The position numbers were made by a program, and so were the translations under genes. A stretch of DNA of 36,827 nucleotides, taken from contig PMSX01000276.1 of NCBI GenBank assembly GCA_003167495.1, forward strand, positions 2,956 to 39,782, given 5' to 3'. This document shows positions 1 to 7,641 of the stretch, piece after piece (the first letter of the stretch is position 1; each line of letters starts with the position of its first letter). The notes beneath the pieces were generated by a model. It saw nothing but the letters and a program-made list of their open reading frames with translations, made no database searches and was not told the origin of the DNA. This DNA comes from Bryobacterales bacterium. Lineage in GTDB: Bacteria > Acidobacteriota > Terriglobia > Bryobacterales > Bryobacteraceae.

Positions 1-558
1 ACCGGCAAGCAAGCCTCTTCCAAAAACCGCATGATCCACGGCCTCTCTCACCACAACGCCTCCTCCTACTTCCTCGACGACGAAGATCCCGACAAATTCG
101 CAGAACTCTGGGGCTCCCTGAGAGCGGAATATCAACCGCAATCCGAAACCGAGCGCATTCTCGTCAAACGCATGGCCGACCACGAATGGCTCCGTACTCG
201 CGCCCTGCGCTATCAGCATCATTGTTTCTTCGAAGACTCCCATGTGATGTCCCCCGAACACCTCAATCTCTATCTGCGCTATGAAACCACCCACGAACGC
301 GCCTTCTACAAAGCTCTAAACGAACTGCAAAAGCTAAGAAAGGAAACGGAAAACGGGCAAATTGGCTTCGAATCGCAAAAAAGCGTGCAAGCCGCCGAAA
401 ACCGCGCTGACGCGGCCCTAAATCTGAAAAAACAAGCGCTCGACGTGAGAAAAGAGGAGCTCGAATTCAAAAAAGAACGCTTCGCCGCAGTCAATTCGCA
501 AAACCGCCCTGCTCCTAAACTCGAAACCAGCCCCGGAGGCCTCGAAATGGCCGCCTGA
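1..558 (+). CDS. Conserved hypothetical protein, 5'-truncated by window edge
   Basis: The reading frame is open from base 1 and ends with TGA at 556-558, so about 185 C-terminal residues are visible. The first visible residues (TGKQASSKNR followed by MIHGLS) match, from memory, a widespread acidobacterial family in which a short N-terminus with a TGPxTxxGK..SSxNxxxHGL pattern precedes a helical body. The true start is therefore probably upstream of the window, and the ATG at 31 is internal. Residues from about 95 on are rich in Lys, Glu and Gln and look like a coiled coil, ending in a short Pro-containing tail. No catalytic motif is visible. The function is unknown; the family is often found scattered in multiple copies. 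I am confident that the frame is coding and not confident of any role. Confidence 0.7.
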   Translation, partial: TGKQASSKNRMIHGLSHHNASSYFLDDEDPDKFAELWGSLRAEYQPQSETERILVKRMADHEWLRTRALRYQHHCFFEDSHVMSPEHLNLYLRYETTHERAFYKALNELQKLRKETENGQIGFESQKSVQAAENRADAALNLKKQALDVRKEELEFKKERFAAVNSQNRPAPKLETSPGGLEMAA

Positions 559-646
559 ACTCGTCGAAAGTCGATCGCAAGTCAAAACTCGTACGCGAAG
601 TGTGTTCCCTACTCTCCACTGACTCGCCCTGTCATTCACCGCACAG

Positions 647-678
647 CCGCTAGCCGAGCCGCGACCGTCAGGAAGCGG
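647..678. repeat. REP-like short palindromic element
   Basis: The element is bounded by the inverted pair CCGCT (647-651) and AGCGG (674-678) and has the core GAGCCGCGACCGTCAGG. On the minus strand it would encode a peptide like LPDGRGSA, a string I remember recurring in spurious ORFs of acidobacterial intergenic DNA. This suggests a dispersed repeat. Only one copy is seen in the window, so the repeat call rests on memory. Confidence 0.4.
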
Positions 679-769
679 CAACGTATTTTCAGGGGAGCGG
701 TCTTTTGCGGAGTGCCACAAGTTTCTGGCCCGAGACTTCCCATATCTCGAGCCCCGACCAAGCAAAGGT

Positions 770-813
770 GGGGACGGCTGGGCTGGCTACCATCTACAGC
801 CCACTGTCTCCCC
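770..813. repeat. Stem-loop of unknown role
   Basis: An inner perfect 7-bp stem TGGGCTG (779-785) / CAGCCCA (797-803) with an 11-nt loop is extended by an outer stem GGGGAC (770-775) / GTCTCCCC (806-813) with one bulged T. No T-run follows on the plus strand, so it is not an obvious intrinsic terminator for the upstream gene. It may be an intergenic repeat or an RNA structure. Confidence 0.4.
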
Positions 814-1093
814 AGCCAAAAGCGAACGTAAGCGATGAATGAACCTCGCCGTCACCCTGCATAAAATCTCTTTCGCAGCCGATAACCTCCTTACGCGCGA
901 AAATCGAACTCGGCCGCCTCGTTTCGATCATCGGGACACGGGCGAACTATAACCCGGAATAGGCTAGCGATAAATCGGACAGTGGGTTTAGAAGCGGCGA
1001 GAACTTGCAGGCAAATGGCTACTAATTTAACGACATCGCCGAATCTCTGTCGAACCACTCAGGCGGTAGCAATCATTGGAATTTCTTTTATAA

Positions 1094-1099
1094 AAGGGG
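1094..1099 (+). promoter_or_regulatory. Ribosome binding site for bcsQ (TTG start)
   Basis: AAGGGG lies 8 nt before the TTG at 1108. It decides the start, because no ATG is suitably placed in the frame. Confidence 0.6.
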
Positions 1100-1107
1100 T
1101 CTGAACT

Positions 1108-2166
1108 TTGGAGAATCAGCAAACAGACGATATCGGTAGATTGCTCCTGCAATTAGACCTAGACAAAACCCGGTATAAGGTTTTTCGGGGCGGGGCATCC
1201 TTACTCTTGCGTGGTGCGTCGCAGGAAGATTTGGAAGCGGAAGCGGAGGTCGAACCCCCTCGCGGCCTGATAGCGGCGACACCCAACGAAACTGCCGTTG
1301 ATGAGGGAGCACTTCCCCATGTGCCCGCCGCAAAACGTCTTGAGGCTTCGCCTAAACCGAAAGCGGAGCAGCCGGCACACTCGGCCGATCAAAGTTGGGA
1401 CTTACTACAGTCGTTACTCAACCTGCAAACTGTTCACTCTGGTGGAAACTCCCCGGGTGAACGCCCTAGTGCTGCGGAGTTGCCGAGCACCACCCTATTT
1501 GGCGCGCGCGGCGGAGTTGGTACTTCCACAATTATCACTGCTTTGGGAAGAATCTCGGCAAAAGCGGCGCAGCGCGTTCTGCTTGTCGATTCAGCGACTC
1601 CGAGTTTTCTGCCCCTCTATTTCGGAGCCCAATCGCCCCGCTCTTATATATCGACGTTTCAATCGACGGACCATTTGCGGGAGCGCCCCCTCCACATTGC
1701 CTGCGGCAAACGCGACGAGTCGGTTCGTGCCCTTGCCTCAGAAATCGATTGCTCCTATGTCGACGGAGGTCTCTTTCGGACAAGAGTTGCTAGTTCCTCC
1801 GAAGGCGATTCCCAGACCGCAGTACTTGTTCTCATGCCAGACGCGCGTTGCCTCGCCGAACTCAATTGGCTGAAACACCGGGAAACGAACTTTCCGTTTA
1901 TCTTGCTCAACCAGTTTGATTCCCGCCGGCCGTTGCACCGCGAGGTGCAAAGCCTGCTAAGCCAACAGTTCCAGGACCGCTTGATTCCCCTAACCATCGG
2001 CTATGACGCGGACGTTTCTGTCGCCCTCGCGCACGGGACTACGATTATCGATTACGCGCCTGCATCTTCTGTCACTGAAGATTTGTACAAACTGAATCAG
2101 TGGCTGGTCAGCAAATCTAGAAATACCCCAAGTCTCGAACTCACGGCAGCGGGGCAGGGGATATGA
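1108..2166 (+). CDS. bcsQ: Cellulose biosynthesis protein BcsQ (MinD/ParA-like), possible BcsR-like N-terminus
   Basis: This 352-residue protein is the first gene of the cellulose operon. BcsQ is a cytoplasmic SIMIBI-class NTPase-like protein needed for cellulose secretion in enterobacteria. The P-loop is at residues 132-141 (GARGGVGTST); the RGGVGT form with Arg and Thr in place of the usual lysines also occurs, as I recall, in E. coli BcsQ. A Switch-like VLLVDSATPSFLPLYFG follows. The first 40 residues contain D-I-x2-L-x5-L-x4-Y, the same spacing as in E. coli BcsR, the small BcsQ partner. Residues about 45-120 look like a flexible linker. The start is TTG with a good Shine-Dalgarno sequence. 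Its stop overlaps the next start as ATGA. The cellulose context makes the BcsQ call firm; the BcsR part is inference. Confidence 0.8.
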   Translation: MENQQTDDIGRLLLQLDLDKTRYKVFRGGASLLLRGASQEDLEAEAEVEPPRGLIAATPNETAVDEGALPHVPAAKRLEASPKPKAEQPAHSADQSWDLLQSLLNLQTVHSGGNSPGERPSAAELPSTTLFGARGGVGTSTIITALGRISAKAAQRVLLVDSATPSFLPLYFGAQSPRSYISTFQSTDHLRERPLHIACGKRDESVRALASEIDCSYVDGGLFRTRVASSSEGDSQTAVLVLMPDARCLAELNWLKHRETNFPFILLNQFDSRRPLHREVQSLLSQQFQDRLIPLTIGYDADVSVALAHGTTIIDYAPASSVTEDLYKLNQWLVSKSRNTPSLELTAAGQGI

Positions 2167-5100
2167 GTATCATGAACAGCCAGCCCCGCCAGCCTTCCGG
2201 AGTAGCTATTTTGGGGCGTGTAATACTGGCGCTCGCGGCCTGTACCGGCCTTTGCCTTCTGGCCACGGTTCCGCTCGAATGGAAAGAGCAGGCATGCCTG
2301 GGTCTCTCCTTGTTCTTTCTAGCCGCCATTCTCAGCAAGGTATCAACTTCGCCGGTGGTCACGATTTTCATCACGGTTATGTCGATGTTTTCTACCGTGC
2401 GCTACGCCCACTATCGGTTTTCGGAAACCTTCAACTATCTGTCGTTCAATTGGGCCGAAGCTCACGCCGTTGATCTGTGCTTTGTCTTTGTCTTGCTAGC
2501 CGCTGAAACCTACGCCGTTGTCATCCTCTTTCTCGGCGCCTTCCAAACCATTCGTCCACTAAATCGCCCATCTGTTCCTCTACCTGACGATTCGTCCGTT
2601 TGGCCTACCGTGGACATTTATATTCCCACTTACAACGAGCCGCTGGAGGTTGTACGCGCTACCACTCTTGCCGCGATGAGCATTGATTGGCCAGCCGACA
2701 AATTGAAGGTCTATATCCTTGATGACGGCAGACGTCGCGAGTTCTGGGAGTTTGCGCAAAGCTGTCAAGTGGGTTATTTGATCCGGCCCGACAATAAACA
2801 CGCAAAGGCCGGCAACATCAATCACGCTCTCAAGCAGACTCACGGTGACTACATCGCCATTTTCGATTGCGATCACATTCCCACGCGTTCGTTTCTGCAG
2901 GTTGCCATGGGATGGTTCACCAAAGACAACCGGCTGGCGATGGTGCAAACGCCTCACCACTTCTACTCGCCCGACCCATTTGAGCGAAACCTGGACACCT
3001 TTCGTCAGGTTCCTAACGAAGGCGCGCTATTCTACGGCGTCATCCAGGACGGCAGCGATTTTTGGAACGCGTGCTTCTTCTGCGGCTCCTGTGCGATACT
3101 GCGGCGCACCGCGATTGAAGAGATTAATGGCATTGCAGTCGAAACCGTAACCGAGGACGCCCACACGGCTTTGCGGATGCAACGCCGGGGCTGGAATACC
3201 GCTTACATTCGATTTCCTCAAGCAGCGGGGTTGGCGACCGGAAGCCTGGGTGCCCACATCGGACAGCGCATTCGCTGGGCACGCGGCATGGTTCAGATCC
3301 TGCGCATCGACAATCCGCTTTTTGGCAAGGGGCTTCGATTGCCTCAACGGCTCTGCTATTTGAACAGTATGATGCACTACCTGTTCGCCATACCACGCCT
3401 CATCTTCCTTGTCTCGCCGGCGGTGTATCTGTTGTTGGGCCGCTCCAACATTTACGGTTACGGTGGAGCAATCCTCGCCTACGCCCTACCTCATCTTGCT
3501 TTTGCCGTTCTGATGAATTCGCGCGTCCAGGGAAGATACCGCTATTCGTTTTGGAACGAGGTTTATGAAACCGTGCTGGCCCCCTTTATTCTGCTGCCGA
3601 CCACTGTTGCGCTCATCAGCCCGAAGCATGGGAAATTCAACGTCACTTCCAAAGATGATCTGATTGATCAGCGCTATTTCGACTGGAAGTTGGCCGCACC
3701 TTATCTGCTTTTGTTGTCTGTGAACTTCGCTTGCCTGGTTGCCGCTGCAATCAAAACCATGGCTGGGCCGGTTAACCGCGAGACCATTGCCCTGAACGTA
3801 CTCTGGTCTGTTCTCAACATCATTGTCCTTGGCGCCGCTACAGCGGTAGCCCATGAAGCAACGCAGCGGCGCGCTAACGTGCGTATCGCAGCGCGGATTC
3901 CCGTTTCCATTGCCAGGGGTGAACACCGCTGGCACACCGCAACGGTCGATATCTCGCGCGGTGGACTTGCCATTCCACTGCCCGGCGATTGGGATCTGAA
4001 TCCTGGCGAGCGGCTGCGCGGCATCTTTAAGCTGTCTGGCGAGGAACACACCTTTCCACTAGTGCTCATAGCCAATGAGGAAGGCAACGCGCGTTTTAGC
4101 TTCGGAGTTCTCTCCTTAGAAAAGGAAGATGCCCTGGTCAGAGTGATCTTCGGCCGCGCCGACGCTTGGCTCAATTGGCGTGAAAATGCCCGCGATGACC
4201 GGCCTCTCCTCAGCTTTCTCAACATTGTCGGAATCGCACTGCAAGGCCTGGCGGTCATTCCCCGCGCCGCCATCGCACTCTTGAGCCGGCCTCCGCGTCG
4301 CGCGCCCAAGCAACCGGAAATGGTGATGCGCCGCATGATCGCTCCACCTATGCTGATTGCCGCTTTTTGTTTGGGTGCCCTTCTTACCGGTGCGTCGGCT
4401 CCGTTGCGGGCACAAAGTCCCAGCGTCAATGCAACTTTCAGCGACTCCCTTGATTTGCCGGCCTTGGGTCAGAACCATCCTCTGCTTCTGCATGGCGCCG
4501 AATCTCACGCCAGCCTGAACTTCGGCGTACCACTTACCAAAGTTGTCACCGAAGCAACGCTGGTACTCAGTTACCGCGCCTCCAGTGGCTTGGCAGCCAA
4601 AGTCAGTGTCGTCAACGTTTCTCTGAATGGCCAGTCCGTCGCTACCGTTCCGGTGGAACAACCATCCATCCCCGAATCTCTCACCTCGATAGAAATCCAG
4701 ATTCCCCCAGATTTGTTAACCAGCGACAACAGCTTAGCTTTGGCCCTCGATGGACGCTGCGCTCCAGGCTGCAATGGCGGCACCGCCGCTGACCTTTGGC
4801 TTCGGGTGGAATCTTCCACCCAACTGCGTTTCCGCGGCAGCATTCTCGCCCTGAGTAACGATCTGCGCTTACTCCCCGAGCCGTTTTTTGATCGCTCCAG
4901 TCGCGGTCAACTGCTCGCGCAGATAGCGTTTGACGGGAAGCCTGATCACAAAACGCTGGAAGCCGCCGGCGTGATCGCCTCTTGGTTCGGCCAACTTGCC
5001 GATCACCGCGCCCTCCGCTTCTCGGTGACGGTCGACACCATTCCAAGCGGCAATGTCATTGTCTTCGCGCAGCGCGGATCCTCGTTCGCCACATCGCTCG

Positions 5101-6506
5101 GACTCGATTTCGGCGACGGCCCGAGTATCGCCTTGCGCGACAATCCAGCAAACGACTATGGCAAAATTCTCGTAATTATCGGCGGAGACAGCGACGATCT
5201 GCTCTTGGCTGCCCGCGCTTTAGCGATAGGACAATACCCCCGAACGGGCGACTCCGCTTCGCTTCGTTCGGCCCATCTCCCTGCCCCCCGTGAAGCTTAC
5301 GATGCCCCGCGCTGGCTGAGCACTTCTCATTCCACCCCCTTGGGTCAGCAGATGAGCTCGGAGGATCTGAAGGTCTATGGCAATGGCAGCGTAAATCTCT
5401 ACTTCCAGTTACCCCCTGATCTGTACTTTGGAACACAAAAATATGTTCCCCTCCATTTGGCGTATGACCTTGCCAAATGGCCAGCCGCAGCGACGGGCGA
5501 GGTGCGCCTCCGTTTGAATCGGAATCTGGTGACCACGCGCAAAATCCTCGACGCAGCGCTCAACCGCCACCAGGTTCAAGACATTGGCCTCCCGGTTGCC
5601 GCTCTGACGCTGGGCAATACGCTAACCCTCGAATTTGCGGTCGATTCGACCCGCTCACAGACCATGGATGCAACCGAAGAGAGCGTATCGCCTGCATCAT
5701 CTATCGACTTGAGTGGGCTTTCCCACTTTGTTGAGCTGCCCCGGCTCGACCTTTTTGTCAACGCAGGATTTCCCTTCACCAAACAAGCCGATCTGGCTGG
5801 TACCGCTGTTGTTCTCGCTGACGATGCATCGCCTCAACAGCTCGGACTCTATCTGAACGTGCTTGGCTTTTTTGGTGCCCGAACCGGCTTTCCAGCGTTG
5901 CGAGTCACAGTGCTTTCCCCAACTCAAATCTCCGAAGCTGCCGGAAAGGACCTGTTGATTCTAAGCACCGCCCCTAACGAGTCTGAATCTCTTGACCGCC
6001 TGATCGCCGGTTCCGCGAGAGTATTGCAAGGCGAGATCCGGATGCGGGAATCGTCCTCCCCGTTCAGCCAACTCAGCTGGCTGCCCTTCGCCCGGAACGA
6101 AGCACGCCGGGGTGCCGAAGAGGTTTTCAGCGCCGATCCCGGTCCCGATGGCTTCCTTTCTGAATTCTCTTCGCCAGTCGGCGAAGATCGCACCGCCGTT
6201 GCGATTCGCGCCCTGGACATATCCAAGTTGGAACCGCTGAACGACGTTTTAGCCGGCGAAGCCACCGTCGCCCGCGTTTACGGCAGTCTCAGCCTCCTCC
6301 AAGGCGGCCAATTCCATTCTTTCGTGTTGGAGCGCGGATCCTCCGGACAGGGAAAATTGCCGCTCGTGGAACAGATCCATCTGTGGATCGCGGCCCGTTA
6401 TTGGATCCTCCCGGTATTCCTCCTCGCGATTGCCTTCTTGCTCGCTTTCTGGGTAAACGGCTGGTTGGAAGAACGAGCCCGCTTTCGGCTGCAAGCCCAA
6501 CCATAA
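2163..6506 (+). CDS. bcsA: Fused cellulose synthase BcsA-BcsB
   Basis: This 1,447-residue fusion carries the catalytic inner-membrane subunit and its periplasmic partner. The BcsA part polymerises UDP-glucose and exports the chain. It has N-terminal membrane helices, a GT2 domain with DDG (187-189), HAKAGN (213-218), DCD (235-237), TED (330-332; Asp332 the likely base) and QRIRW (368-372), more helices, then a PilZ domain with RxxxR (570-574) and DISRGG (596-601), so c-di-GMP activation is expected. From about residue 720 a stretch like a former signal peptide (MVMRRMIAPP..., ending ...LRAQ) leads into about 700 residues of BcsB beta-sandwich, closed by a C-terminal membrane helix near 1415-1435. 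A similar fusion is known as AcsAB in Komagataeibacter. An internal start at the ATG at 4320 could also release BcsB; I cannot exclude that. Confidence 0.93.
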   Translation: MSIMNSQPRQPSGVAILGRVILALAACTGLCLLATVPLEWKEQACLGLSLFFLAAILSKVSTSPVVTIFITVMSMFSTVRYAHYRFSETFNYLSFNWAEAHAVDLCFVFVLLAAETYAVVILFLGAFQTIRPLNRPSVPLPDDSSVWPTVDIYIPTYNEPLEVVRATTLAAMSIDWPADKLKVYILDDGRRREFWEFAQSCQVGYLIRPDNKHAKAGNINHALKQTHGDYIAIFDCDHIPTRSFLQVAMGWFTKDNRLAMVQTPHHFYSPDPFERNLDTFRQVPNEGALFYGVIQDGSDFWNACFFCGSCAILRRTAIEEINGIAVETVTEDAHTALRMQRRGWNTAYIRFPQAAGLATGSLGAHIGQRIRWARGMVQILRIDNPLFGKGLRLPQRLCYLNSMMHYLFAIPRLIFLVSPAVYLLLGRSNIYGYGGAILAYALPHLAFAVLMNSRVQGRYRYSFWNEVYETVLAPFILLPTTVALISPKHGKFNVTSKDDLIDQRYFDWKLAAPYLLLLSVNFACLVAAAIKTMAGPVNRETIALNVLWSVLNIIVLGAATAVAHEATQRRANVRIAARIPVSIARGEHRWHTATVDISRGGLAIPLPGDWDLNPGERLRGIFKLSGEEHTFPLVLIANEEGNARFSFGVLSLEKEDALVRVIFGRADAWLNWRENARDDRPLLSFLNIVGIALQGLAVIPRAAIALLSRPPRRAPKQPEMVMRRMIAPPMLIAAFCLGALLTGASAPLRAQSPSVNATFSDSLDLPALGQNHPLLLHGAESHASLNFGVPLTKVVTEATLVLSYRASSGLAAKVSVVNVSLNGQSVATVPVEQPSIPESLTSIEIQIPPDLLTSDNSLALALDGRCAPGCNGGTAADLWLRVESSTQLRFRGSILALSNDLRLLPEPFFDRSSRGQLLAQIAFDGKPDHKTLEAAGVIASWFGQLADHRALRFSVTVDTIPSGNVIVFAQRGSSFATSLGLDFGDGPSIALRDNPANDYGKILVIIGGDSDDLLLAARALAIGQYPRTGDSASLRSAHLPAPREAYDAPRWLSTSHSTPLGQQMSSEDLKVYGNGSVNLYFQLPPDLYFGTQKYVPLHLAYDLAKWPAAATGEVRLRLNRNLVTTRKILDAALNRHQVQDIGLPVAALTLGNTLTLEFAVDSTRSQTMDATEESVSPASSIDLSGLSHFVELPRLDLFVNAGFPFTKQADLAGTAVVLADDASPQQLGLYLNVLGFFGARTGFPALRVTVLSPTQISEAAGKDLLILSTAPNESESLDRLIAGSARVLQGEIRMRESSSPFSQLSWLPFARNEARRGAEEVFSADPGPDGFLSEFSSPVGEDRTAVAIRALDISKLEPLNDVLAGEATVARVYGSLSLLQGGQFHSFVLERGSSGQGKLPLVEQIHLWIAARYWILPVFLLAIAFLLAFWVNGWLEERARFRLQAQP

Positions 6507-6510
6507 GTCC

Positions 6511-7641
6511 ATGCTACGAACGAAAGTACTGCCGCTGTCGCTAGCATTGTCTGCGTTCGCCGCTCAGACGCTTCTCGCGAAGGCAAGCTGGCCACTATGG
6601 AACAGTTACACAGCATATTTCCTTGACAGCAGCGGCCGCATTGTCGACCACGATGCTGATGATCGAACAACTTCAGAGGGTCAAGCCTACGCACTGTTCT
6701 TTTCACTTGTGGGAAACGATCGCTCCTCCTTTGATCAAATCCTCTCCTGGACTGAGCACAATTTAGCGCGCGGCGATCTTGCCACAAATCTCCCGGCCTG
6801 GCTGTGGGGCAATCGCCAAGGAAGTTGGAAGGTCCTCGACCCGAATTCGGCTGCGGACGCCGATCTCTGGCTGGCTTACACGCTGTTGGAGGCGGGACGG
6901 CTTTGGCGCGATCCAAAGCTCACAGCCATTGGCCGCGGACTTACAAACTTAATCCTGCAGCGCGAGGTTAGCGATATACCTGGACTCGGACCCATGTTGC
7001 TGCCTGGGCCAGTCGGTTTCAAGACCCCGGATGGTTGGTATCAATTGAATGCCAGCTATCTTCCCGTTCAGCTATTTCTCGGAATTTCAGGCCACATGGG
7101 TAGCAAGTATTGGCGGAAAATTGCCGATGCAGTTCCTATGATCGTCGAAGGAAGTTCCGCCAAAGGCTTTGTCTTGGATTGGATTGCTTACCACCCTGAT
7201 GAAGGTTTTGCAGCCCAGCCATCCCCTGTATCGCCCCCGCTCGCCAGCTATGACGCCATTCGCGTTTATTTGTGGGCCGGAATGCAGGCCCCGTCCACGC
7301 CTGGAAGGGAGCGGATTTTGACTTCGCTTTCGGCAATGGCCACCTATATCGATCACAACCAAGTACCCCCAGCCAGCGTAAGTGAAACCGGGTTAGTGGA
7401 GGATCCTCGCGGTGGCGCCGGTTTCTCGGCGGCCGTACTTCCATTGCTGGCGGCGTTGAATCGAACTCGCTCGTTTGAGCGCCAAAAGCAGCGGTTGCAA
7501 TCGGAAAAGAACGATAAGACTGGTTTGTATGGAAAAAAACCTCGTTACTACGACCAAAATCTAGCGCTCTTTGCGCTCGGGTGGTACGAAAACCGTTTCT
7601 CTTTCGATGGAGAAGGGCGACTAGGAGTGAATTGGAAATGA
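6511..7641 (+). CDS. bcsZ: Periplasmic endoglucanase BcsZ, GH8 family
   Basis: The 376-residue product matches BcsZ, the GH8 endo-beta-1,4-glucanase encoded in most bcs operons, which trims cellulose in the periplasm during secretion. An N-terminal signal peptide (about residues 1-24, MLRTKVLPL...LAKA) is visible. TTSEGQAYALF gives the likely general acid Glu56, and SAADADLW gives Asp116 and Asp118, in the positions expected for the GH8 active site. The length is close to that of E. coli BcsZ. The gene starts 4 bp after the bcsAB stop and overlaps bcsC by ATGA. It is intact. Confidence 0.92.
   Translation: MLRTKVLPLSLALSAFAAQTLLAKASWPLWNSYTAYFLDSSGRIVDHDADDRTTSEGQAYALFFSLVGNDRSSFDQILSWTEHNLARGDLATNLPAWLWGNRQGSWKVLDPNSAADADLWLAYTLLEAGRLWRDPKLTAIGRGLTNLILQREVSDIPGLGPMLLPGPVGFKTPDGWYQLNASYLPVQLFLGISGHMGSKYWRKIADAVPMIVEGSSAKGFVLDWIAYHPDEGFAAQPSPVSPPLASYDAIRVYLWAGMQAPSTPGRERILTSLSAMATYIDHNQVPPASVSETGLVEDPRGGAGFSAAVLPLLAALNRTRSFERQKQRLQSEKNDKTGLYGKKPRYYDQNLALFALGWYENRFSFDGEGRLGVNWK

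Larger units (their letters stand above)
559..1107. other. Intergenic region upstream of the cellulose operon
   Basis: This 549-bp stretch has no convincing gene; the minus-strand frame across 418-765 is a shadow that runs into the upstream gene. It holds two hairpin-like elements (647-678 and 770-813). A TATAAC box at 948-953 could be a -10 element for the operon, but I see no good -35 at the right distance. I looked for the conserved core of a c-di-GMP-I riboswitch and did not find it. The last 20 bases carry the ribosome binding site of the next gene. Confidence 0.5.

Noticed and set aside
559..1107. c-di-GMP riboswitch ahead of the cellulose operon
   Set aside because: The region lacks the conserved GACGCAAAGCC-type core and I could not build the expected stems.
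1501..1530. Loss of both P-loop lysines in BcsQ
   Set aside because: RGGVGT[T/S] is, as I recall, the usual form in BcsQ, so it is a family trait and not a defect specific to this gene.
3486..4661. Long minus-strand frames inside bcsAB
   Set aside because: They lie opposite clear GT2, PilZ and BcsB motifs and have Arg/Gly/Ser-rich shadow composition.
7581..7637. Upstream extension of BcsC to 7581
   Set aside because: It overlaps bcsZ by 61 bp and would place 19 charged residues before a clear signal peptide; the ATG at 7638 has a Shine-Dalgarno and an ATGA overlap.
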